Numbered from the stretch's first letter, positions 53,660-62,655 are shown. The stretch is DNA of 64,000 nucleotides from Halomonas qaidamensis (GCF_025917315.1 NZ_CP080627.1:2294001-2358000), one strand, 5' to 3'. Program-made: numbers and translations. Notes: generated by a model not told the origin, from the letters alone.

Positions 53660-55426
53660 ATGACGTTAAAGAAGCCACAGGATAATTCAATGGTCGTTGA
53701 ACGACTCAACTGGCAGGTAAAAGATAACTTATTAAAAAGCAGCGTTTCACGGGCCGAGTTAACACTCAACTCAATCAGTGATGCGATCATCTGCTCAGAC
53801 CTCCAGGGTAATGTCGACTACATGAACCTTGCTGCAGAACAAATGACAGGGTGGAAACTGGAGCAGGCCCAGGGAAGGCCTATAGATCAGATCATGCCAT
53901 TGATACATGACAACAGCTCTGCTGCTTGTCAGAATCCGGTCAGTCTAGTCTTGAAACACAGCGTACCGGTCAGCATGGTACCTGGCACTATGCTAGTACG
54001 TCGTAACGGTAGTACGGTAGCAATTGAAGATTCCGCTGCACCTATTAGAGAACCCGACGGCAAGATCAGCGGCGCCGTCATCGTTTTTCATGATGTCACT
54101 GCGGCCCTTGCCCTAGCCATTAATATGTCCTATTTGGCTCATCATGATGCGCTTACTCAACTTCCTAACCGCGTACTGCTTAATGATCGTATAGAACATG
54201 CTATTAGCCTGGCTGAGCGGCGAGGTAGTTCACTGGCAGTACTGTTCCTTGATTTGGACAAATTCAAAAATATCAACGACTCGCTTGGGCATACTGTTGG
54301 CGACAGCCTTTTACAAACAGTGGCGCAACGGCTATCTGCATGTGTCAGGCACTCAGACACCGTCAGTCGTAGTGGTGGAGATGAATTTGTCCTGCTATTG
54401 ACTGAATGCCGCAATACGCAAGATGCCGCCTTAACGGCACATAAACTGCTCGTATCAGTGGCTGACTCATACCAAATTGGCCAACACAATCTGCAGGTAA
54501 CGAGCAGTATTGGCATTAGCGTTTATCCCGACGACGCCCTCTCTGCACAAGCGCTGATTAAGAACGCGGACACCGCGATGTACCGTGCCAAACACGCCGG
54601 ACGGAATAACTTCCAGTTTTTTAGGCAAGATATGAACATCCGGGCACTTGAACGGGAATCCATAGAAAACAGCCTGAAACAGGCATTGGAAAGACAAGAG
54701 TTTGAAGTATATTACCAGCCCCTCATCAACCTTCAGACCGGAACAATCACCGGGGCTGAGGCCTTACTACGTTGGCAGCACCCAGAATGGGGGTTAACAC
54801 TACCTGAGCGTTTCATCACGGTCGCTGAAGAGAGCAACCTGATACTGCCCATTGGTCGCTGGATATTACGGGAAGCTTGCTTGCAAGCACGCCACTGGCA
54901 GGATGAAGGGCTAGCCATGAGTTCGATGGCAGTCAATATCTCAGCTCGCGAGTTTTACCATGCTGACTTCGTAAGCGGAGTTCGCACCATTCTCTATGAA
55001 ACTGATCTCGCACCTGGCTGGCTGCAGCTGGATATCACCGAGCGAGTATTGATTCAAGATACCACTACCAGCACTGACATTCTAAACCAACTCAAAGTAC
55101 TGGGAGTACAACTGGCCGTAGATAACTTTGGCACGGGCTCATCCAGCCTAAGTGAGCTTTTGATGTACCCTATTGACGTGCTCAAAATTGATGGCTCCTT
55201 CGTCCACACCATTAGGGAGCGTAATGGCAACAGCAAGGTTGCCAGCGCCGTCATCGCTATGGCTGAAAGCTTCGGCTATAAAGTAATTGCAGAAGGCGTA
55301 GAAACACCCGCTCAGCTTGAGTTTCTACGCCATCAACATTGTAATGAAGGGCAAGGGTATTTGTTCAGTGGCAGTGTAGCGGGCGCAGAATTTACGAAGT
55401 TAATGCGCACGGGGCTAGCCACTTAA
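53660..55426 (+). CDS. PAS-GGDEF-EAL cyclic-di-GMP protein
   Basis: This 588-residue protein has a PAS domain (about residues 30-145; SISDAIICSDLQGNVDYMN), a GGDEF domain (about 150-315) with an intact SGGDEF loop and an inhibitory RxxD (Arg-His-Ser-Asp) five residues upstream, and an EAL domain (about 330-585) with EALLRW. In the EAL domain the usual metal-binding DDFGTG reads DNFGTG, so phosphodiesterase activity may be weak or lost. No membrane segment is present. The open frame begins at 53558, but AGGGAG before ATG 53660 fixes the start. Confidence 0.88.
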   Translation: MTLKKPQDNSMVVERLNWQVKDNLLKSSVSRAELTLNSISDAIICSDLQGNVDYMNLAAEQMTGWKLEQAQGRPIDQIMPLIHDNSSAACQNPVSLVLKHSVPVSMVPGTMLVRRNGSTVAIEDSAAPIREPDGKISGAVIVFHDVTAALALAINMSYLAHHDALTQLPNRVLLNDRIEHAISLAERRGSSLAVLFLDLDKFKNINDSLGHTVGDSLLQTVAQRLSACVRHSDTVSRSGGDEFVLLLTECRNTQDAALTAHKLLVSVADSYQIGQHNLQVTSSIGISVYPDDALSAQALIKNADTAMYRAKHAGRNNFQFFRQDMNIRALERESIENSLKQALERQEFEVYYQPLINLQTGTITGAEALLRWQHPEWGLTLPERFITVAEESNLILPIGRWILREACLQARHWQDEGLAMSSMAVNISAREFYHADFVSGVRTILYETDLAPGWLQLDITERVLIQDTTTSTDILNQLKVLGVQLAVDNFGTGSSSLSELLMYPIDVLKIDGSFVHTIRERNGNSKVASAVIAMAESFGYKVIAEGVETPAQLEFLRHQHCNEGQGYLFSGSVAGAEFTKLMRTGLAT

Positions 55427-55433
55427 ATGGCCC

Positions 55434-55557
55434 TGGCAGGAGTTCTGCTCAAGATCATCCTTCAGATTCCACTTGCGGTGGACACCCTTGCCGTGTTGGC
55501 TAACAGCTACTCCCAACGTCACTGCTCGGGACTTTCACCCTATAGATGTGCGCCATG
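55434..55557 (-). mobile_element. Group II intron 5' fragment (domain I)
   Basis: Read on the minus strand, this stretch carries the hallmark intron blocks GGGTGAAAGTCCC, then AGTAGCTGTTAGCC, GGCAAGGGTGTCC, CCGCAAGTGGAATCTGAAGGA and GCAGAACTCC. These occur in this order in domain I of bacterial group II introns. The intron 5' end (GTGCGCC-type) is missing and the sequence stops after about 120 bases, so it is a dead fragment. Its upstream edge lies in the end of the tnpB relic, so it probably inserted into that gene. Confidence 0.7.
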
Positions 55558-55918
55558 CCCTTAACAAATTGATGGCCGCGACCTGATCGGCATTAGCTTC
55601 GAAGCCGCACTCGGGGCAAGTGCGGCTCGTGTTGAGCGGTGGAACAACGACCAGATGCGTCCCGCGCCAAGCCAGCTTGTAGTCGAGCTGGCGACGGAAC
55701 TCGTACCAGCCTTGGTCGAGGATGGCTCGGTAGAGGCCGGATTTGGCGCGGACGTTGCGTCGGACGTTGGCTATGCGTGCCTGAACCTTCTGAACGCGAG
55801 CCTTGGCCTTCTTCCAATTGTTGCTGAACGTGGTCTTGCGGCTCATGGCCTGCTGCGCCTTACGCACCTGCTCCCCGTTGGGCATCAGTTCTTATTTGAA
55901 GGCTTGAAGGCGTTTCAC
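55535..55918 (-). pseudogene. Decayed TnpB (OrfB, IS200/IS605 family)
   Basis: The remnant begins with GTG KRLQAFK-stop, then continues ELMPNGEQVRK, the normal TnpB N-terminus with a TAA nonsense codon after Lys. A large internal deletion joins this to the RuvC-like KSGLYRAILDQGWYEFRRQL region. The zinc finger has lost its middle: CPECG is followed directly by FEANAD, although two CxxC pairs should be separated by about 20 residues. The end is replaced by intron sequence. It cannot make a working guided nuclease. Confidence 0.85.
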
Positions 55919-56047
55919 AAAGCACCTCTGGCTATCTATATATCCAGGATTATAGGGCGTCTGCGCTATCCTACCCCCCCACTAAAAGTACGGGGCATGT
56001 CTCGCTTTTGGTCAGTTCAGTGTCGTTGTAACTGCCCCTTCGCGAGT

Positions 56048-56575
56048 TCAAACGCTTAAATCGCACATCAGCATGGCTTTATCCGCTTCTTCGTCAGTCA
56101 TCAACTGCGCCTGATAGGAACCACTGTCATGACTCACCAAGGTATACTCAATGCTTGAAAGCCTTTCCTGAACGTCAGCAATGGGCGCTGAAAACTCAAT
56201 CAAAAGCACACTAATGCCATTTGAGTTACCAAGATAAAAAACAAAGCTTTCAACTGGCAGACCGTAGTACTCACCGTTTTTGGCTGCTAAACGGTAGCCA
56301 CTATAATCTGAATTTCGCTCGAAGAGCTCTATTTCCCCAAGACTCTCTTTATAAGCATCCGGCAAGACGATTTCGTTAACCTCCGGGTAGAGCGAACCCT
56401 CTGGGTAAGTCACCAGATTTCGGCGTAGTTGGCCCCACTCTTCAGACTGTGCGCAGCCGTCTTCCCACGACTCAAGCAGGGGTGTCCAATCAACTGTTGA
56501 GCCTGCCGCAGTGCCGCCGTAAAAAAGCGCGCACCCTAGGACTGTTACAAGCAGTGGCTTATAGGTACGTTTCAT
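56048..56575 (-). CDS. Secreted hypothetical protein, last gene of a five-gene operon
   Basis: This 175-residue protein has a signal peptide (about residues 1-24, cleavage near TAA-GSTV) and two cysteines, one near residue 41 and one near the C-terminus, that could form a disulfide. I do not recognise a family. The C-terminal half has alternating strands and helices with a SAPIADVQERLSS helix. It follows the preceding gene by 24 bases on the same strand. Its ATG has a weak AGGGAAC ribosome-binding site. It is probably periplasmic. Confidence 0.7.
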   Translation of the reverse strand: MKRTYKPLLVTVLGCALFYGGTAAGSTVDWTPLLESWEDGCAQSEEWGQLRRNLVTYPEGSLYPEVNEIVLPDAYKESLGEIELFERNSDYSGYRLAAKNGEYYGLPVESFVFYLGNSNGISVLLIEFSAPIADVQERLSSIEYTLVSHDSGSYQAQLMTDEEADKAMLMCDLSV

Positions 56576-56599
56576 TCGGTTCCCTTTTTTAAGTTATAA

Positions 56600-57439
56600 T
56601 CAATCAAACAGGCTGGCAGGCACTGCATCGGGTGCGCCTTGCTCAATCCAAAGTTTGTGCCTTTCCGTGTAGTAGTTCTCATAGCTGCGCCAAGTACTAT
56701 TAAATTTGTTTCCTATATCGTAAGTAATAGCACCAGCAGCTTCAGCCAACGCTAAAACAGTGTTCTTCGAAACCTCACAATTACTTCCCACTAAACTTGA
56801 GTATTGTTGAGTCAAATTTTCGTCAACCGACGTAACTTCTGGATCTTTACCCGAAACAAACCAGGCTTTGCCATGCTCGCCGTAAACGTTTCCACCAAAG
56901 CGCACATACAGATCGGCAAAGTGCAGGTATTTAGTTTCATCGTTACAAGAAGCCGTATGTATATTAATGCCTGCGCTTCTTGCTAAGCGCTCCATTAGCT
57001 CTTCGTTGCCGCTATCAATCACCGTAAAGTAGCTAATGAACTCCATAGGATCGACAGGCTCAGCACGAAAGCTATTGAGCAGGATTTGCTGTGTTCTTTC
57101 ATCCCCTCTTAACACAGCATCGTAAAAGCCCATATACAGCGTCGAGAAAGGCATTTCGATGCGAAATGGCGGCTCACCTTGGCTGACTTGCATGGGGCGA
57201 CACTCACTATCGAGTAAGCGTAGATTGTCACCAATGACTTCCCTCGCCCTGGGCGTCAGGTTTAAAAACGTTGCTACTGTTAACTGCAAAGGCTCAGACG
57301 TGCCTGCCTGCCGCTCTTCGATATAGTCAGCAAAAGAATAGAGCCGCTCATCGTCTTGGCAGGCAGCCTGGGCGAATGCACTGGTAGGCAGTGAAAACAG
57401 CGATATTGCCCCGGCGGCAAATAGGGTCTTAAGATACAT
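56600..57439 (-). CDS. Secreted hypothetical protein A of the five-gene operon
   Basis: This 279-residue protein has a signal peptide (cleavage near AFA-QAAC) and several cysteines. I do not recognise a family. The N-terminal half is similar to that of the upstream protein: both have a PLQ(L/V)T-x-x-TFL block followed by a helix and a conserved Cys-x-P, then a PF-x-x helix. This suggests duplication. Its start codon directly follows the upstream stop (TAA-ATG), so translation is coupled. It is probably periplasmic and acts with its neighbour. Confidence 0.7.
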   Translation of the reverse strand: MYLKTLFAAGAISLFSLPTSAFAQAACQDDERLYSFADYIEERQAGTSEPLQLTVATFLNLTPRAREVIGDNLRLLDSECRPMQVSQGEPPFRIEMPFSTLYMGFYDAVLRGDERTQQILLNSFRAEPVDPMEFISYFTVIDSGNEELMERLARSAGINIHTASCNDETKYLHFADLYVRFGGNVYGEHGKAWFVSGKDPEVTSVDENLTQQYSSLVGSNCEVSKNTVLALAEAAGAITYDIGNKFNSTWRSYENYYTERHKLWIEQGAPDAVPASLFD

Positions 57440-58372
57440 TTACTGGCACTCCTGTGGCCGGACAGTGACGCGGCGCGTTACATTAAAGTAGGGATTAATG
57501 GGATCTTCGATGGCGGTTGATTCAGCCAATTGGTAGCCATCACCCTCTTGCTGAACGACTGTCTGCCAACTACCCCGGCTTGAAATACCTTCTTCTCTGT
57601 AAAAGGCTTCCACCATTTCCCAAGCAATGTTTTTATCAACCACAACGCTGGCATTAGGCTCAGCCTGTTCGCCTTGGCAGGCGTTGGTATTTTCAACGTA
57701 GATACCTTGGCTAAACACGTTGTCGTATATCTGCCAAAACGCGTTTTCATCCATCACGTTGCCTAAACTGCCGACAAACAGGCGTGCAACTTGTCGAATA
57801 GTGTCAACGTTCTGGCCTAATAACCGATAGTGGTCGCCATCCAATAGATAAAATGCCCAGAACCAACGCGCATCAATCGCTGCCGCTTTGGTACCCCGCA
57901 AAAATTCCATATGTGCGCCTAGCTCGGGTGTTTGCCTTAACTTAGAAAGCAAAATATCGAGATACTCTTCAAACGGCAGTACCGGATGGCCAATTAGCTC
58001 CCCATCAAAGTAATAGACAGGGTTACACTCCATGCTCGCAATCACCATATTGCGTGCTAACAGCGTTTGAACGTTCTCCCCAGCAGACAAGAATGTGCGT
58101 AAGGTCACCTGGAGCGGAGCCATATCATCGCCATTGGCTAATGCCTGTAAAGTTCCCCGAGGATCTTCCTGTAAGCGGCTATCATCGCCATATTGGCAGC
58201 CATACTGAGCACTTTCCTGGGCAATGTAATAGTGCCAGGCTTGCTTTTGCTCTTCTGTTAATGCTGATTGTGCGAAGGGCTCGACCACCAAGTCGTTAGC
58301 CTGCGCAGCAGAAAGTGTTGTTACCCCTACTGCGACGACTCCCGCCCATGTCAGCGCTTTTTTTATGCTCAT
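57440..58372 (-). CDS. Secreted hypothetical protein B of the five-gene operon
   Basis: This 310-residue protein has a signal peptide (cleavage near AQA-NDLV) and about four cysteines. It is mainly helical with many aromatic residues (ARWFWAFYLLDGDHY near 165-180). It shares the PLQVT-x-x-TFL block and the Cys-x-P motif with protein A. I do not recognise a family or enzyme motif. It overlaps the large membrane-protein gene by four bases and abuts protein A, so the operon is very tight. Confidence 0.7.
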   Translation of the reverse strand: MSIKKALTWAGVVAVGVTTLSAAQANDLVVEPFAQSALTEEQKQAWHYYIAQESAQYGCQYGDDSRLQEDPRGTLQALANGDDMAPLQVTLRTFLSAGENVQTLLARNMVIASMECNPVYYFDGELIGHPVLPFEEYLDILLSKLRQTPELGAHMEFLRGTKAAAIDARWFWAFYLLDGDHYRLLGQNVDTIRQVARLFVGSLGNVMDENAFWQIYDNVFSQGIYVENTNACQGEQAEPNASVVVDKNIAWEMVEAFYREEGISSRGSWQTVVQQEGDGYQLAESTAIEDPINPYFNVTRRVTVRPQECQ

Positions 58373-61227
58373 TCGTGGTTCCTTGTCACTATCACATCTA
58401 GCGTTTGGCCTGCCGAGTTGGCTGGCAGTTGCCTCGCCCCAAAAACGCCATAGCGTAAATCGTGCGTTTGTGAAAAGGTGGATACGTCGGTATTGGTGTG
58501 GCTGTGATGAACCACAAGCCAGTCACCGTTCGCAAGCACCCCTTGAATGCCTTCCAACGCTGCACCCGAAAGGCTTAATGCTTGAGGACGATAGCCGACT
58601 CCCCTGGCCCGCTCACGCAGGCGCTGAACCTCTGCCAGGTTCATACGACGAAGCTGGCTATCCCCTTCTGCTTGAGGTTCACCGTGCTCAGGCCCGAAAT
58701 AAGCAAGGCCGTACTGACGCTCATGCCGCGCAAAACAGCTAAGCACCTGTGGTGTACTGGCAGCCGCGGTAAAACGGCTAGCCCCTAACACATCGGCAAT
58801 GTGGTCGGCTTCACGACGCACGGCATGACAATTAACTTCACCCAACAGTGTGGGTTGAAAATGTACCCATAATGCGAGGCCATCTTCATTTCGCTGGATA
58901 ACACGAGCGAAGTCGGCCGCAAGAGGAATACTAACGGGGCGTTTGGCAATCGCATCGCTACCACAGTCGCCATGACGGGCTGCGCGCCACTGCAGGCTAT
59001 TTACTCGGCTAATATCCATTGCTCTTGAGAAGTTAGTGAGGCAAGTACCTTCGCCAGTGATCACCGGAGATCGATGGATCGCCCAGTTACCGTCACTCAA
59101 CTGCTGTACATCAATCAGTACCGCGTGGTGGGGCGTGTTGTTGAGTAACGTAGTCAGCTGGTTTTCTAGCGGCGTCGAAACATCTAAATGCACCACGCTT
59201 AACGGCCTATCCTCATCTGGCAAAGCCCCTTGATTGACGTTTTCTTGAATCTCTAGAGGAGAAGAAGGTGAATCGGTTGGCTCAGCCAGTGTTTCTCCCG
59301 AGGCTTGCTCAGCAACAACAAGCGTCTCCTGGTCAACACCCCTAGGACGCTCTATGGCATTAGAATCTCCACTGACCAGCGGGGGGGCAATGTAGGTAGC
59401 GAAGCGCCCTATTGAATAGATCACCGGCTGAGTGTGAATCACCCACGTGGCAAATAGCGCGCCCCCTGTGGTCATTGAGCGCTGAAATTCTTCATTAAAG
59501 TAACGATACGTGGGGGTTTGCGTCACCGCCGCACTACTCAGCATGGGCACAGTGATCACCACCGCCAGCCCACCAACTTTAATAGCATGAGGTAACCAGC
59601 GACGCTTGGAACCCATCAGCACAGGAACGCTTGCAGCTAAGCCAATCGCATTCACCAACGCAAAAAACAGAGAAAAACCCATGGCAATGGGGGGCACAAT
59701 AAGCGCACGAACGTATTGCTTACCCTCTTCTTCGCGAGGCTGACCATTGGCGAGCAGTTGGGCGTCATCATATAACCGCTGACGCTCCGCTTCGGCATAC
59801 GCTAAATAATGCGGTAATAGCAGTTGGTCTCTGAACTGCTCTGGCGTCAGGTCTAATGTGATGATCATCTGCTCATCGCGCGGCTGTAACGCCTCGTGCA
59901 GTTGATCCTGAATTGGCTGAGAGGCAATAAAGGCATCGGCAGTCAGATCAAGCGGCAACGATGCACCTAAATGTTTCTGCATCGCCTGAGCTGCCTGCTC
60001 TCCTGCCTCGTGAGACTGCTTTGCAATGACCGCCTCAAAAAATCCCTCACGGTCATTGGCACGCCACGCACTAGGTAGCTCAACATTCTGCGCTAGCATT
60101 GCCTGCCTTACCTGGGCAGCAGCGGTGTCACTCGCCACAAAATGTTCATAAGAAGCAGGCACACCTAACACGGTGGCTAGTTTTTCATTCAAATGGTCGT
60201 AAGCAAGGTTTTCACAGCGCTGAACGGTTCGCTGCTCAGTAACAAAGCGATTGCCACGACGTACATTCTGGGTCACGACTTCCTGCGCATAACACCAGTC
60301 GGTGGGAGCAACATAGTGCCCTAAGTTATCGACCACTTCTTCACGGTAGATCTCTTCAACTCGGACAATACACTCATTTCTAAAACGGCCATCTTCACAG
60401 CGTTGCCGAGCGTTAAAGTAAGTTGTCAAACTTCGCTGCAAGGTCAGCACCTGCCGCGTAAAGGCCTCTTCACTCCCTTCTACTTGATTATCTTGCCATT
60501 GGCTTAACAGGTCTTCTTGCATGTCTAGCCAAGCTTGCTCTGCATAAGTAGAGATCTCTTGCTGAGCTGACCAATAATTATCTGAAATCGTTTTATACCC
60601 GTCCCAGGCATTACCAATAGACGCCTGTAACGTTTCATAGGCTTGGTAGCTTTCTGGTAGCTCTTTACTCGCTTCATTCGTCGCGACTTGATGAATAATG
60701 CGCTCTGCCTCCGCCTTGAGGTCATCAACAAAGGCGGGCGAGACAAACGTCATAAGTCCTAATACAGAAAGAAAACTGCGCGTATGCGGTGAATCAAGGT
60801 CTTCTTCATCGAACGCAATGCCTTCCAACTGCAGCGAGTTAGTAGCAAGCCCCCGTTTCATCAGAAGAAGATGCTGAGCATCCATGCGTTGCTCGGCAGA
60901 AGTGCGATCAATTAATACATCTACTAAGATGCGCTGACCAAAAAACATGACAGGGAAGCCAATAGCAATCGCCAACGCTACCTGTTTGATAAATACGCTG
61001 GTTTGCTTATTTTTTAAAGTAATCAGACGTAGTAGTAACAAACTAAGCCCGATACCCGACAGTATCCGTCCTTCTAGCTCTAGCGCACGAACATCACCGC
61101 TCGTTAAGCGAGCAACCGATGCATCTACCAAACGGCTGTTAAACGCTAATTCATAAATTAAATAGGCAATATTGAGCACGAAGAGCAGCCAAAGCCAAGC
61201 CCTCCCGTTTTTTAAGTAATGACGCAT
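58369..61227 (-). CDS. Large membrane protein with possible degenerate GDPD-like domain
   Basis: This 952-residue protein has three N-terminal membrane segments (about residues 10-28, 55-72, 80-100), a long helical region (about 105-500) with four cysteines near 277, 287, 312 and 338, three more membrane segments (about 505-535, 548-568, 590-612), a Glu/Ser/Pro-rich linker and a C-terminal domain (about 665-952). The C-terminal part has the strand pattern of a TIM barrel, with DVQQLSDGNWAIHR near 697, reminiscent of glycerophosphodiester phosphodiesterases. The expected catalytic His and Glu pair is not evident. No known family is recognised. Confidence 0.7.
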   Translation of the reverse strand: MRHYLKNGRAWLWLLFVLNIAYLIYELAFNSRLVDASVARLTSGDVRALELEGRILSGIGLSLLLLRLITLKNKQTSVFIKQVALAIAIGFPVMFFGQRILVDVLIDRTSAEQRMDAQHLLLMKRGLATNSLQLEGIAFDEEDLDSPHTRSFLSVLGLMTFVSPAFVDDLKAEAERIIHQVATNEASKELPESYQAYETLQASIGNAWDGYKTISDNYWSAQQEISTYAEQAWLDMQEDLLSQWQDNQVEGSEEAFTRQVLTLQRSLTTYFNARQRCEDGRFRNECIVRVEEIYREEVVDNLGHYVAPTDWCYAQEVVTQNVRRGNRFVTEQRTVQRCENLAYDHLNEKLATVLGVPASYEHFVASDTAAAQVRQAMLAQNVELPSAWRANDREGFFEAVIAKQSHEAGEQAAQAMQKHLGASLPLDLTADAFIASQPIQDQLHEALQPRDEQMIITLDLTPEQFRDQLLLPHYLAYAEAERQRLYDDAQLLANGQPREEEGKQYVRALIVPPIAMGFSLFFALVNAIGLAASVPVLMGSKRRWLPHAIKVGGLAVVITVPMLSSAAVTQTPTYRYFNEEFQRSMTTGGALFATWVIHTQPVIYSIGRFATYIAPPLVSGDSNAIERPRGVDQETLVVAEQASGETLAEPTDSPSSPLEIQENVNQGALPDEDRPLSVVHLDVSTPLENQLTTLLNNTPHHAVLIDVQQLSDGNWAIHRSPVITGEGTCLTNFSRAMDISRVNSLQWRAARHGDCGSDAIAKRPVSIPLAADFARVIQRNEDGLALWVHFQPTLLGEVNCHAVRREADHIADVLGASRFTAAASTPQVLSCFARHERQYGLAYFGPEHGEPQAEGDSQLRRMNLAEVQRLRERARGVGYRPQALSLSGAALEGIQGVLANGDWLVVHHSHTNTDVSTFSQTHDLRYGVFGARQLPANSAGQTLDVIVTRNHE

Positions 61228-61658
61228 TATTCTCTTTTTTCGCTTGGGACAGTGATAATAACGGGGGCCGTTCGAGGTGCGGTTAGTACCGCCGTACCGC
61301 TTGCCGTTTTTAATTGGCCGCGTTCTGGCAAAGTCACAACCACGGCGCTGTCTTCAAGCGATATCAGCGTACCCGCTTGATTCAAATAAGCGCCTTGTTG
61401 AATAAAAAAGGCCTGCTCTTCATCAACACCGCGAGCAGCATCGTCAGGCAGAACGGTGCCTTCAATAATGAGAGGATTGCTAGGGGCTATGTTTTGCGAG
61501 GAGGAGCAGCTTTCTCCATCACCGCATAACAGCTGTGCAGCGAAATCATCCCAGCTATCAGCATAAACAGGTTGGTTATAGCTCTGAAAGCAGGAAAAGC
61601 TGGCTAGTAGGCCGAAAATGACGGCTGTATTTCGGCATGCAGACACACCTACTCCCAT
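61227..61658 (-). CDS. Small secreted hypothetical protein, first gene of the five-gene operon
   Basis: This 143-residue protein has an N-terminal hydrophobic signal (about residues 10-33, cleavage near VYA-DSWD) followed by a beta-rich mature part with alternating hydrophobic residues (VVVTLPERGQLKTASGTAVLTAPRTAPVIITVPS). A Cys-rich spot (CGDGESCSSS) lies near residue 45. I do not recognise a family. Its stop overlaps the start of the large membrane protein (TAATG), so it heads the operon. AT-rich DNA upstream probably holds the promoter. Confidence 0.7.
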   Translation of the reverse strand: MGVGVSACRNTAVIFGLLASFSCFQSYNQPVYADSWDDFAAQLLCGDGESCSSSQNIAPSNPLIIEGTVLPDDAARGVDEEQAFFIQQGAYLNQAGTLISLEDSAVVVTLPERGQLKTASGTAVLTAPRTAPVIITVPSEKRE

Positions 61659-62222
61659 AATCGAATTTTTATTGGAATATTAATTATTTTTTATAATTAC
61701 AGACCCAGCCTGCATAAGTCAACGCTAATCCTCAAGTAAATTAGCCTTATAGGCCGCTATTTTAAGAGCTGAGTGAAAGCCGACGTACTGGCAAAAGCTT
61801 ATGCAAGCCATCAACCTAAAGCTGCTTGTGGCGTCAACGCCACTCACTTTCAACTTTCAGCATTACGCCAGGATGGCAAGCAATAGATGGCACGCGCACC
61901 GATAATGCAGACAAAGCCACTACCGCTGTGCTGAGTCTACCGGCAGCCAATGCGCTAAAGCTATTGACTCTGTCTGGCTGCCGTCGCAGTGAAGTGGCGT
62001 TTATTTCATGATGTGAATTTCAGTAAGAATGATAAAAAAGCAGGGAATAAGGCAGGGTGATGGCTCTTGGCTTATTACTGTTGATAATCTACTTGAAAAT
62101 GCTATTTTGTAAGAGGAATAATTTTTTAAGTGTATAGTATCGATCCATACCTGATACATACCTATAGGCTGATACTTAAGGCTAATAATGTATATTAATA
62201 CTCTTTATCTTTAGGGGGCATT
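61659..62222. other. 564-base gap with an integrase relic
   Basis: The left part is AT-rich and probably holds the promoter of the five-gene operon. The middle carries a tyrosine-recombinase fragment (listed separately). The right part is AT-rich and ends in AGGGGG, the ribosome-binding site of the GFA gene. No attachment-site repeat or tRNA end could be recognised. Confidence 0.5.
61929..62011 (+). pseudogene. Tyrosine recombinase (phage integrase) fragment
   Basis: The frame ends LPAANALKLLTLSGCRRSEVAF followed by a stop. The A-x-x-LLxLxGCRRSE stretch is the box I region of tyrosine recombinases, including its catalytic arginine. Nothing of the remaining domain is seen, so this is a remnant of an excised or decayed mobile element. 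Confidence 0.6.
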
Positions 62223-62588
62223 TTGGATAAAGTAACTGGGTCTTGCCTATGTGGACGCGTTGTTTATGAAGTTGAAGGGGAATACGATTCGTTTGTTCTC
62301 TGTAACTGCAAGCGTTGCCAGAAAGGTACAGGATCATCACGTGCAGCAAATATTTTCTTTAAAGAAGAGAAGATAAGATGGGTCAGTGGATTTGATAAAA
62401 TAAGCACTTATCATCATCCCAATAGTTTGCATAGAAAAACTTTCTGTAGTGTTTGTGGATCTGGCTTGCCGACTAGTTTAGAAGATTTGGGATTAGTGTT
62501 TATACCTGCTGGAAGCATAGATAGCCCAATAAATCATTCTCCCTCTAAAGAGCTGTTTGCCGAACAACGGCCCGAGTGGGTGAGCTAA
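62223..62588 (+). CDS. GFA / CENP-V domain protein
   Basis: This 121-residue protein has the zinc-binding GFA fold with cysteines in CLCGRV, CNCKRCQK and FCSVCGS, giving the usual two zinc sites. Family members were named glutathione-dependent formaldehyde-activating enzymes, but most have unknown substrates. The start codon appears to be TTG, six bases downstream of a strong AGGGGG; no in-frame ATG exists before the first cysteines. The gene is AT-rich and follows an integrase relic, so it may have been acquired by transfer. Confidence 0.82.
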   Translation: MDKVTGSCLCGRVVYEVEGEYDSFVLCNCKRCQKGTGSSRAANIFFKEEKIRWVSGFDKISTYHHPNSLHRKTFCSVCGSGLPTSLEDLGLVFIPAGSIDSPINHSPSKELFAEQRPEWVS

Positions 62589-62655
62589 ATTTTGAGGCCC
62601 TGGACTAAGAATCTGAGTGCAACTCCTTTGACGCCCTCCATCTCTACACATTTCC

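Noticed and set aside
55434..55557. TnpB guide (omega) RNA
   Set aside because: The location beyond the tnpB end fits, but the sequence blocks match group II intron domain I better.
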